Positions 18,016-25,748 of a DNA stretch of 64,000 bases are shown piece after piece (position 1 is the first letter of the stretch; the number at the start of each line of letters is the position of its first letter). Source of the DNA: an uncultured Bacteroidales bacterium (GTDB lineage Bacteria > Bacteroidota > Bacteroidia > Bacteroidales > UBA932); contig ONJB01000015.1 in NCBI GenBank assembly GCA_900318015.1, forward strand, positions 33,661 to 97,660. The letters run 5' to 3'. A program made the position numbers and the translations under genes. The notes beneath the pieces are model-generated. The model was not told the origin of the DNA. It worked only from the letters and a program-made list of their open reading frames with translations, and ran no database searches.

Positions 18016-19628
18016 GAGGGCCGGTTGCGCTGGTACAGATAGCGTTTGATGCTGCCCTTGGGGGTCATCTCGAAGTCTTCCGGCATCAGTTCCAGATGGG
18101 TGATGTGGGAGTAATTCGGGAAGAGATGGTTCACATCTTCCAGGTTCGCCTGGATCAGTTCGTCCAGTTCCTTGACGCGGAGCCCGTCCAGGTTCGCCTG
18201 CTTGTAGTCCGGATAGATCAGGCCCACCAGCTTGCCGTTATCTTCGATGACGAGGGAATGGACCACGTACGGGATATTGTTCAGGGCCGCCTCGATCTCT
18301 TCCGGGTAGATGTTCTGGCCGTTGGCGCCGAGAATCATGCATTTCGTACGCCCGCGCAGGTACAGATAGCCGTCATTGTCCAGGATGCCGACGTCGCCGG
18401 TGCGGAACCATCCGTCCTGCGTGAAGGCTTCGGAGGTCGCGTCGGCGTTCTTGTAGTAACCCAGGAACACGTTCATGCCCTTGACCTGGACCTCGCCCGG
18501 AATCAGGTGCGGCGCCTTGGAATCGACCCGGATCTCGATGTTGGGTGCCGTCAGGCCGCAGGAATACATCCGGCCCTTGAACCAGCGGGAATAGGTGATG
18601 ATGGGAGCGCACTCCGTCATGCCGTAGCCGACGGTGAAGGGGAACTTGATCCGGCGGAGGGCCCGTTCGACCTCGGGATTGAGGGCCGCGCCGCCGATGA
18701 TGACTTCCTCGAAGTCGCCGCCGAAGAAGTCTTTCAAGGCCTTGCACAGGTCTTCGCCTTCGGGAATGCTCCGCTTCATGGCCTTGTACACCTTTTCGAC
18801 GATGAGCGGGACGGCATAGACGACGTTGGGACGGATGTCGGCGAACGCTTCGGCAAGGACTTTAGGGCTCGGTGCCTTCGTGAGGAAATGGATGTGGCAG
18901 CCCATCACCATCTCGAAGAAGAACTCGAACATCATCCCGTACATGTGCGCGGAAGGGAGGATGACCACCACGTTGGAGGTGTTGTCGATCATCGGGAGGT
19001 TTTCGTGCATGAAGGACACGTTGGACCAGACAGCCCGGTAGGGGATCATGACGCCCTTGGAGAATCCGGAAGTGCCGGACGTATAGCTCAGGATGGCCAG
19101 TTCATCGGGCTCGTCCTGGTGATAATTGAGGTCTTCGGGGCGGATTCCGCGAGGGAAGGCCTTCTTGTACATCTTCTCCAACTGCGGCCGGGCCGCTTCA
19201 GAGGCGCCTTCCTTCAAGTGCAGGACTTCGTAATCCTCGATCTGGATGACGGCGGTCAGGCCGGGCATGTCCTCGGCGCTCAGGCCGTCCCAGATGGTAT
19301 GTTCGACGAAGAGGATCTTCGCGTCGGAATGGTTCACGAGGTAATGGATGTTCCCGGGCTTGAATTCATGCAGGAGGGGGACCGGGACGGCCCCATAGGT
19401 CATCGCGGCGAGGAAACACACCGCCCAATGGGTCTGGTTCCGGGAGCAGATGACGACCTTGTCGCCGGGGATGATTCCGTAATGCGCGTAGGCGATGTGC
19501 ATCTTGGCGATGCTGCGCGCGAGGTCGCTGTACAGGAGCGTTTCACCCTTGAAGTTGGAAAGGGCCGGACGCTTCCAGTTGAGACGGAAACTCTTTTCGA
19601 GGAGCTTATTGACGGACGTTGCTTTCAA
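18012..19628 (-). CDS. AMP-dependent synthetase/ligase (long-chain acyl-CoA synthetase-like)
   Basis: 538 residues of the ANL adenylating superfamily. LAILSYTSGTSGFSKGVMIP is the phosphate-binding loop, VGYGMTECAPIITYS the adenine region, and WFRTGDVGILDNDGYLYLRG the hinge with its conserved aspartate. Sequence style points to fatty-acid CoA ligase or a related acyl activation step rather than peptide synthesis. The only start that keeps the N-terminal helix (KATSVNKLLEKSF) is a TTG; an in-frame stop lies 16-18 bases above it and the next Met is about 43 residues in. A near-consensus box (CATATTTG on the minus strand, 19647-19654) lies upstream. Its stop overlaps the transglycosylase start. 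Confidence 0.85.
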   Translation of the reverse strand: MKATSVNKLLEKSFRLNWKRPALSNFKGETLLYSDLARSIAKMHIAYAHYGIIPGDKVVICSRNQTHWAVCFLAAMTYGAVPVPLLHEFKPGNIHYLVNHSDAKILFVEHTIWDGLSAEDMPGLTAVIQIEDYEVLHLKEGASEAARPQLEKMYKKAFPRGIRPEDLNYHQDEPDELAILSYTSGTSGFSKGVMIPYRAVWSNVSFMHENLPMIDNTSNVVVILPSAHMYGMMFEFFFEMVMGCHIHFLTKAPSPKVLAEAFADIRPNVVYAVPLIVEKVYKAMKRSIPEGEDLCKALKDFFGGDFEEVIIGGAALNPEVERALRRIKFPFTVGYGMTECAPIITYSRWFKGRMYSCGLTAPNIEIRVDSKAPHLIPGEVQVKGMNVFLGYYKNADATSEAFTQDGWFRTGDVGILDNDGYLYLRGRTKCMILGANGQNIYPEEIEAALNNIPYVVHSLVIEDNGKLVGLIYPDYKQANLDGLRVKELDELIQANLEDVNHLFPNYSHITHLELMPEDFEMTPKGSIKRYLYQRNRPS

Positions 19629-19731
19629 TTCACAATGTTTAGACTACAAATATGGGGATTTTTTACCGAAATACCGCCGTTCATCGTTCAAAAATCATAC
19701 CTCTTTCCGGACGAAGGAACCGTATTTTTTA

Positions 19732-19739
19732 TACCTTTG
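19732..19739 (+). promoter_or_regulatory. -7 box for the outer-membrane barrel gene
   Basis: TACCTTTG lies 19 bases before the ATG of the barrel protein. No good upstream TTTG at the right spacing was found. Confidence 0.45.
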
Positions 19740-19758
19740 TGACAGATAACCCCTTGAA

Positions 19759-21543
19759 ATGCGTCCCCTGGTCCTGCTGCTCTCCGTATGGGTGCTCCTT
19801 CTTTCCGGATGGAGCGCGGCGGCGCAGCCCTCTTCCGACCAAGGAAAATGGTCGGGCCGGGCTTCCCTCACCGCCGGCTACGGCTGGTCGATGCCGGACG
19901 AGGAATTGGCCTTGACAGACACGCTGAGCCGCTTCCGCCAGACGGCCGAAGTCGTGCTCCGGTATGAACGGAAGAAGTTTTTTGTGTCCACACGCCTCTC
20001 GCAGATGCAGGATCGGAACCACACCGACGGGACGAAGATCGTTTTCTCCGGGACGAACGACCTGGATGAGCTGACCCGCTTCGACATGATCACCCGCCAT
20101 TCGAGACCGGCCCAAAAACGCTACGAGGCGCGCACAGACATCCGCTGGACGCCGTCCGAACGGGCTTCGTTCTCGGGATACGTCGGCTATGTGGACGGGC
20201 ATAACACGGGGGAGAACACGGTGGGACAGTTCAAAGTGGTTGCGGAGCAGCTGGCCTTCAGCCTCGAAACCGTGGACGTGCGGCAGCGGATGGCCCTGTC
20301 CGGCTTTCGGGGAAACCTCCTCCTTCCTGACCATAAGATCCTCCTGGGCGGCTTCGACTGGACCCGTGAATGGAACCGGCGGCAGTCGCAGTGGGACGGG
20401 ATCGACACGAACCTTGCCGAGCTGTACCGCGCCTACCGCCTGACGCCGTTCTTCATCCGGGACCGGTCCAACGCCTTTCTTACATACCGGGATTCCACGC
20501 TGTTCGGCGTCCCCCGCCTGCGCTTCGAGGCCGGCGGCCGGTTGACTGTGAACCGGGATAACGACCGGTACGGCGGTGAGAATCTCGGCCGGGACGGCAA
20601 CTGGAAGGACAGCTTGCGGATCAAGGAGCATTTCGATTTCATCGCGGCGCAGCTGGAACCCTATGTCCGGCTGGACTGGAGTCGGGAAAACCTGTCCGTC
20701 TATGTGGAAACGGGCCTCCAGCTCTATGGAACGCGTCTGGACAACGACACGCTGCACCAGGCTCTGTCGGTACGGCCAGCGGTCGTGGTGGGAGCCCTGG
20801 GCGGACGCTGGCATCCCGGTACGATGCACACGGTCACCTGGTCGGGGTCCTGGAACGTCCAGCGACCTACCTACCAGAACATCTGCTGGTACCAGCGGCA
20901 GGGACGGTATGACAACCAGTTCTATCAGGGGAATCCGGAACTCAGTCCGACCCGGACGCTGAACGCGCAGATCGGCTATGGGTTCGTCTACCAGAAGTTC
21001 CATGCGGATTTCACCTCCACCTATTCCCGCCGGGACGACGAGGTGGTCCAGACCTTCTGGCACCAGAAAGTTGACAACCGGAACTTCACCATCTTCAGCT
21101 GGGTCAATGCGGCCCGCACCCGGACCTTTGTCGAACGGCTGGGCGTCGGCTGGAGAGGAACGATGCTGACGGCGAATCTGTCCTGCCTCTACCACGACCT
21201 GTATCAGCGGAAGGACCTCGATGACAAGGACAAGGAAAACCGTTACTGGGAATTTGCCGGGGAGGTTCAGCTCCGCCTGCCCAGGCAATGGACGATGAGC
21301 GTGAACGGGAACTACCATACGACCATCCGGACGCTGTATCAAATCGTCGACCCGTACTTCCGGTTGGATGCACGGGTCGAAAAGGCCTTCGGAAAGGCCT
21401 GGATGGTGTTCCTGGACGGGCGTGACCTGCTGGACCGGCCGATCGGCAACGGCATCATCTCCGACATCGAGCAGCAGAACTGGTACGAGGAGACCCGGAG
21501 CAACCGGCGCCTCGTCCAGGTGGGCGTCACCTATCAGTTCTGA
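19759..21543 (+). CDS. Outer-membrane beta-barrel protein (TonB-receptor-barrel-like, no plug)
   Basis: 594 residues with a signal peptide (cleavage expected near WSAAAQ). The mature protein is a succession of amphipathic strands rich in aromatic residues and ends in GVTYQF, with the terminal Phe recognised by the Bam complex. The stretch YQGNPELSPTRTLNAQIGYG resembles the conserved turn near the end of TonB-dependent receptor barrels (OMP_b-brl type). There is no TonB box, carboxypeptidase-like domain or plug, and the chain is shorter than a receptor, so uptake by TonB is doubtful. No partner gene suggests a ligand. Its stop lies two bases before the convergent pyrB stop. Confidence 0.7.
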   Translation: MRPLVLLLSVWVLLLSGWSAAAQPSSDQGKWSGRASLTAGYGWSMPDEELALTDTLSRFRQTAEVVLRYERKKFFVSTRLSQMQDRNHTDGTKIVFSGTNDLDELTRFDMITRHSRPAQKRYEARTDIRWTPSERASFSGYVGYVDGHNTGENTVGQFKVVAEQLAFSLETVDVRQRMALSGFRGNLLLPDHKILLGGFDWTREWNRRQSQWDGIDTNLAELYRAYRLTPFFIRDRSNAFLTYRDSTLFGVPRLRFEAGGRLTVNRDNDRYGGENLGRDGNWKDSLRIKEHFDFIAAQLEPYVRLDWSRENLSVYVETGLQLYGTRLDNDTLHQALSVRPAVVVGALGGRWHPGTMHTVTWSGSWNVQRPTYQNICWYQRQGRYDNQFYQGNPELSPTRTLNAQIGYGFVYQKFHADFTSTYSRRDDEVVQTFWHQKVDNRNFTIFSWVNAARTRTFVERLGVGWRGTMLTANLSCLYHDLYQRKDLDDKDKENRYWEFAGEVQLRLPRQWTMSVNGNYHTTIRTLYQIVDPYFRLDARVEKAFGKAWMVFLDGRDLLDRPIGNGIISDIEQQNWYEETRSNRRLVQVGVTYQF

Positions 21544-21544
21544 T

Positions 21545-22624
21545 CTACCGGACCTTGGAGTCGCAGTACCAGCAGCGGAGGACGCCGTTTTCGGTGCGGC
21601 GGAAACGGTGCGGTGCGTGCTCGTTGTTGCAGATGCACTTCTTGTTCGGGCAGCGGAGTTCCGGGTCTTCCACCGGGGTCTCGTCGGTAGGCATGCCGTG
21701 CTCGGGATCGTCCTTCCATTCCAACAGCTTGACAATCAGCGCTTCGCGCACGAATTTCCCGTTCTCTACCTGGCGGAAATAGGCGGCGCGCGGGTCGGCA
21801 TCCACTTCGGTCAGGATCTCGTTCACGCGGGGGAGCGGGTGCAGGACGGCCATCTTCTTCTTGGCTAGCGCCATGCGCGCCGCATCCAGCACGAAGCTGT
21901 CCTTCACACGGTCGAATTCGTCCTCGTCCAGGAAGCGCTCCTTCTGCACGCGGGTCATGTACAGCACATCCAGTTCGCCCATCACTTCTTCCATTGTCGT
22001 CACTTCGCGGTAGGGGATCCCGGTGCGTTCGCACACGTCCTGCTTGATGTAGTCCGGGAGCTTGAGTTCGTCCGGAGCGATGAGGATGACCTTGATGTCC
22101 TTGTACCGGGACAGGGCCTTGATCAGGGAATGGACGGTCCGGCCGAAACGGAGGTCGCCGCAGAAACCGATGGTGATCCCGTCGATATGACCGAGCTCCC
22201 GCTGGATCGTCAGCAGGTCCGTCAAGGTCTGCGTCGGGTGGCTGTGGGAACCGTCACCGGCGTTGATGATCGGCACGGTCGAGACTTCCGTGGCATACAG
22301 CTGGGCGCCTTCGATATGGTGTCGCATGGCGATCACATCGGCGAAGCAGCCCACCACGCGGACGGTGTCCTGCACGCTCTCGCCCTTGGAGACGGAGCTG
22401 CTGCGGGCATCGGAGAAACCGAGCACGTTGCCGCCGAGTTCCATCATGGCGGAAGTGAAGCTCAGCCGCGTACGGGTGCTGGGCTCATAGAAGAGGGTGG
22501 CGAGTTTCTTGTGGGACATGCTGCCCTGGTAGCGTTCGCGGTGGGCGATGATATCCTGGGCCAGGGAGATGATTTCGTCAATCTCGGGCTTGGTCAGGTC
22601 GGTCGGGTCGATGAGGTGTTTCAT
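21545..22624 (-). CDS. pyrB: Aspartate carbamoyltransferase with C-terminal PyrI-type zinc domain
   Basis: 359 residues. Residues 1 to about 305 are a complete catalytic chain: FYEPSTRTRLSF (carbamoyl phosphate site), GDGSHSHPTQTLTDLL, GDLRFGRTVHSL, MTRVQKERF and HPLPRVNEI. The remaining 50 residues contain Cys325-X4-Cys330 and Cys351-X2-Cys354, matching the zinc domain of the regulatory chain PyrI, but the nucleotide-binding allosteric domain of PyrI is absent. In the two-chain enzyme the zinc domain contacts the catalytic chain, so the tail may stabilise quaternary structure here without CTP/ATP control. It is the last gene of the pyr operon, 14 bases after pyrE. Confidence 0.9.
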   Translation of the reverse strand: MKHLIDPTDLTKPEIDEIISLAQDIIAHRERYQGSMSHKKLATLFYEPSTRTRLSFTSAMMELGGNVLGFSDARSSSVSKGESVQDTVRVVGCFADVIAMRHHIEGAQLYATEVSTVPIINAGDGSHSHPTQTLTDLLTIQRELGHIDGITIGFCGDLRFGRTVHSLIKALSRYKDIKVILIAPDELKLPDYIKQDVCERTGIPYREVTTMEEVMGELDVLYMTRVQKERFLDEDEFDRVKDSFVLDAARMALAKKKMAVLHPLPRVNEILTEVDADPRAAYFRQVENGKFVREALIVKLLEWKDDPEHGMPTDETPVEDPELRCPNKKCICNNEHAPHRFRRTENGVLRCWYCDSKVR

Positions 22625-22638
22625 GTTCGTGTATACGG

Positions 22639-23271
22639 TTATTCTTTGATCCAGCTTTCATCCGAAGGGTTGTCGCGGAAGGCGAGGATGCGCTCCTTCC
22701 AGCCCGGTCCGATGCGGCCCTCTTCCTCGGCCACGTCCACAAGGACGTCCAGGTTGCAGAGGGAATGGTTCTCGGTATTCGCGGCGGCGATGCGCTCCAG
22801 GCCGCGCTTCATCCCGTAGGTGAAGATGCTCACGATGCCCAGCACTTCGGCGCCGGCCTCCCGGAGCGCTTCCACCACCTCGATGGCGCTGCCGCCGGTG
22901 GAGATCAGGTCCTCGATGACGACGACCTTCGTGCCCGGGTCCATCTTGCCTTCGATCCGGTTCGTCCGGCCGTGGGTCTTGGCCTCGCCCCGGACATAGC
23001 CCATGGGAAGGTCCAGGATCGTAGCCGTGATGGCGGCGTGGGCGATGCCGGCCGTGGACGTGCCCATCAGCATCTCGCAGTCGGGATAATGGCGCTGCAC
23101 GAGCTTGGCCAGTCCGTTTTCCACCTGCTCCCGCACGCGGGGCGCGGACAGCGTCAGGCGGTTGTCACAGTAGATCGGGCTCTTGATGCCGCTGGCCCAG
23201 GTAAAGGGCTGCTCGGGCCGCAGGAACACGGCGCCGATGGAGAGGAGGGAGGATGCAATCTGTCTTTCCAT
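22639..23271 (-). CDS. pyrE: Orotate phosphoribosyltransferase
   Basis: 210 residues. The PRPP-binding loop is TKVVVIEDLISTGGSAIEVV (about residues 114-133), and ASGIKSPIYCDNRLTLSAP near the N terminus matches the orotate-site region. It condenses orotate with PRPP to give OMP. The gene follows pyrF with no intergenic base and precedes pyrB in the pyrimidine operon. Confidence 0.95.
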   Translation of the reverse strand: MERQIASSLLSIGAVFLRPEQPFTWASGIKSPIYCDNRLTLSAPRVREQVENGLAKLVQRHYPDCEMLMGTSTAGIAHAAITATILDLPMGYVRGEAKTHGRTNRIEGKMDPGTKVVVIEDLISTGGSAIEVVEALREAGAEVLGIVSIFTYGMKRGLERIAAANTENHSLCNLDVLVDVAEEEGRIGPGWKERILAFRDNPSDESWIKE

Positions 23272-23973
23272 TTATACAAACTCTTTGATACAACGCTCAT
23301 AAGCGGCCACCGGGTCTTCGGCGGCGGTGATGGGACGGCCGACGACGATGAAGTCGGAGCCGATTTCGCGGGCGCGGGCCGGGGTAGTGATGCGTACCTG
23401 GTCGTCCTTCCCGGCATCGGCGAAGCGGATGCCCGGAGTGACGGTCAGGAAACCCTCCCCGCAGGCCTGCTTGACCATGCCGGCCTCCAAGGGGGAACAC
23501 ACAACGCCGTCAAGGCCCGCTTCACGGGCGTTCTGTGCGTATTTGACGATCGTGTCATTGATGGAGGCACCGATCAGGAGTTCATTCTGCATGACTTCCT
23601 GGGAGGTGGAGGTAAGCTGCGTGACGGCGATCAGCAGGGGACGCGTCCCGTCCGGCCGGGTGAGGCCTTCCAAGGCCGCCTGCATCATCGCGACGGTCCC
23701 GGACGCGTGGACATTGACCATGTCCACATCCAGCGCGGAGAGCACCCGCATGGCTTTCTTGACGGTGTTGGGAATGTCGTGGAGCTTGAGGTCCAGGAAA
23801 ATCTTGTGTCCGCGGGCCTTGATGTCGCGGACGATGGAAGGTCCTTCGGCATAGAAGAGTTCCATGCCGATCTTCACGAAAGGTTTGCGCCCCTCGGGGA
23901 AACGGTCCAGGAATTCCAAGGTGGCTTCGCGACTGCTGAAGTCGCAGGCGATAATGACGTCTCTATTCATCAT
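23272..23973 (-). CDS. pyrF: Orotidine 5'-phosphate decarboxylase
   Basis: 233 residues. The catalytic tetrad lies in [19 protein letters not shown] (about residues 59-77), the short class of OMP decarboxylase; VIIACDFSS and the late [11 protein letters not shown] segment form the rest of the phosphate and orotate site. It makes UMP from OMP. Two consecutive ATGs are possible; the first overlaps the pyrD stop as ATGA, which suggests coupling. Confidence 0.95.
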   Translation of the reverse strand: MMNRDVIIACDFSSREATLEFLDRFPEGRKPFVKIGMELFYAEGPSIVRDIKARGHKIFLDLKLHDIPNTVKKAMRVLSALDVDMVNVHASGTVAMMQAALEGLTRPDGTRPLLIAVTQLTSTSQEVMQNELLIGASINDTIVKYAQNAREAGLDGVVCSPLEAGMVKQACGEGFLTVTPGIRFADAGKDDQVRITTPARAREIGSDFIVVGRPITAAEDPVAAYERCIKEFV

Positions 23974-24881
23974 ACGGTTCCGATAATCTCTTGTAAAGTA
24001 TTGATTCCCAATTCGTCCATCAGAACTGGAAGTTCAGCGACAATCTCCGGGCAGGCGAAGGGATTGCGGATGTTCTCCGCGCCCACCTGCACCGCCGTGG
24101 CTCCGGCCATCATCATTTCGACGACGTCCCGGGCGGAAGCCACGCCGCCGCATCCCATCACGGGAATCCGGCAGGCGTGCGCGACCTGGTAAACCATTCT
24201 CAAGGCAACGGGGAAGACGGCCCGGCCGGAAAAGCCGCCCATCTTGTTGGCGATCACGGGCTTGCGGCGAGCGATGTCGATCCGCATCCCGAGGAAGGTG
24301 TTCACGAGCGTGAGGCCGTCTGCCCCGGCCTCCTCGCAGGCGCGGGCGATGGAGACGATGTCCGTCACGTTCGGGCTCAGTTTCAGGAAAACCGGCTTGC
24401 GGCAGACGGCCTTCACGGCAGCGGTCACTTCCGCCGCCGAAGCGGCCGAAGTTCCGAAGGCCATGCCGCCGTTGTGCACGTTCGGGCAGGAGACATTGAC
24501 CTCGATGATGTCGATGCCGTCGCAGGCATCGGCCTTGGCGCAGCACTCCTTGTATTCGTCCATCGAGAAGCCGCTGATGTTTGCGACGACGCAGCCGGCA
24601 TAGACCTTCCGGAGGGCGGGCACTTTTTCGCCCACCAGCACCTCGATGCCCGGGTTCTGCAGGCCGACGGAATTGATCATCCCGCCTTCGCATTCAGCGA
24701 TCCGGGGCGTCGGATTGCCGTAGCGCGCTTCCCGGGTGGTCCCCTTGAGGGAGATTCCGCCAAGGACGTTCAGGTCCATGTCCCCGGCGAGTTCCAGCCC
24801 GAACCCGAAGGTCCCGCTGGCCGGAACGACCGGATTCTTGAGGCGGATGCCGCAGAGGTCGACAGACAGATCCTTTACCAT
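23970..24881 (-). CDS. pyrD: Dihydroorotate dehydrogenase, class 1B catalytic subunit
   Basis: 303 residues. [13 protein letters not shown] near the N terminus, [15 protein letters not shown] and the late phosphate-binding segment [16 protein letters not shown] are typical of the NAD-linked PyrD of the PyrDK enzyme; the catalytic base is the cysteine in NVSCPN. I chose the ATG at 24881 because it starts [17 protein letters not shown] and is preceded by AAGGAGGAACTGAT, a strong Shine-Dalgarno sequence that is unusual for this phylum. It overlaps pyrK by seven bases, in keeping with a heterotetramer. Confidence 0.93.
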   Translation of the reverse strand: MVKDLSVDLCGIRLKNPVVPASGTFGFGLELAGDMDLNVLGGISLKGTTREARYGNPTPRIAECEGGMINSVGLQNPGIEVLVGEKVPALRKVYAGCVVANISGFSMDEYKECCAKADACDGIDIIEVNVSCPNVHNGGMAFGTSAASAAEVTAAVKAVCRKPVFLKLSPNVTDIVSIARACEEAGADGLTLVNTFLGMRIDIARRKPVIANKMGGFSGRAVFPVALRMVYQVAHACRIPVMGCGGVASARDVVEMMMAGATAVQVGAENIRNPFACPEIVAELPVLMDELGINTLQEIIGTV

Positions 24882-25603
24882 ATCAGTTCCTCCTTCTTGA
24901 ACACCGGACCGTCCTTGCAGACGCGCCGGGGGCCGTTTTTCGTTTGGATGCTGCAACCGTAGCAGAAGCCTGCGCCGCAGCCCATCCGCTCTTCAAGCGA
25001 GGCTTCGCCGGGGCCGTCCAACGCCTGGCAGACCACCTTCATCATCACCATGGGGCCACAGGTGTAGAAATAGTCGAACGAAGGTTGAGCGGCTGCAATC
25101 GCATCGGTCACAAATCCTTTCACACCGACCGAACCGTCGACGGTGGAAATGAGCACCTCGTCGCAGATGGCCCGGAACTCGTCGGCAAGAATGATCTCGT
25201 CGGCCTTGTTGAATCCCAGCACCGCCGTGACGCGCTTCCCTTGCGCCTTCAGCCGCTTGGCCAGCAAGAGCAGGGGAGGCACCCCCAGTCCGCCGCCAAC
25301 CAGCAACGCCTGCTCCCGGCAAGCAGCCGGATCGAACCCCCTTCCAAGTCCCGTCAAAACCTCCAATTCACTTCCTACGGGCATTTCCGACAGCACCTTC
25401 GTCCCTTCTCCCACCACCTTGTAAACCAAGGTCAAGCGCCCCTCCTCCCTGTCGCACACCGACAACGGTCTCCGCAGGAAATACCCCGGAATCCCGATGT
25501 CCACGAACTCTCCCTCCTCAACCCCATCACCTTCCAGAACCATTTGATAGGTTTTGGTTGCTATGAGGGAATTCTCTGCAATTGTGTATAAACTCTTATT
25601 CAT
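24875..25603 (-). CDS. pyrK: Dihydroorotate dehydrogenase electron transfer subunit
   Basis: 242 residues. RRPLSVCDREEGRLTLVYKV binds FAD, GGGLGVPPLLLLAKRL and YTCGPMVMMKVV belong to the NAD domain, and the C-terminal MGCGAGFCYGCSIQ plus VCKDGPVF supplies the four cysteines of a 2Fe-2S cluster. It passes electrons from PyrD to NAD+. It follows carB after a 145-base gap that holds a large palindrome. Confidence 0.93.
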   Translation of the reverse strand: MNKSLYTIAENSLIATKTYQMVLEGDGVEEGEFVDIGIPGYFLRRPLSVCDREEGRLTLVYKVVGEGTKVLSEMPVGSELEVLTGLGRGFDPAACREQALLVGGGLGVPPLLLLAKRLKAQGKRVTAVLGFNKADEIILADEFRAICDEVLISTVDGSVGVKGFVTDAIAAAQPSFDYFYTCGPMVMMKVVCQALDGPGEASLEERMGCGAGFCYGCSIQTKNGPRRVCKDGPVFKKEELIW

Positions 25604-25617
25604 AAGTTTACGCTCTA

Positions 25618-25738
25618 GACAGTCGGTTGTTGTCTCCCAAACCTATGGCCGCCCGTGGCCATATGAACGGGAGGGGCCCGCCGCTTGCGGTGGGAGGGAT
25701 GAGCGAAGCGAAGGTTTGGGAGATAATAACCGACTGTC
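25618..25738. repeat. 121-base palindromic element between carB and pyrK
   Basis: Two 27-base arms (25618-25644 and 25712-25738) are inverted copies with two differences; on the plus-strand RNA both become G-U pairs, on the minus strand (the operon strand) C-A mismatches. The 67-base interior holds two more hairpins (ATGGCC/GGCCAT at 25645-25662 and CCCGCCGC/GCGGTGGG further on) and the very stable mini-hairpin sequence GCGAAGC. Read on the operon strand, the element is also open as 46 codons starting directly after the carB stop. It looks like a dispersed palindromic repeat (REP/MITE-like) or a processing/attenuation structure. I saw no second copy in this window. Confidence 0.7.
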
Positions 25739-25748
25739 CCATTGCCAT

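Noticed and set aside
19759-21543. TonB-dependent receptor
   Set aside because: The barrel end looks similar, but there is no plug domain or TonB box and the chain is too short, so I call it only a beta-barrel protein.
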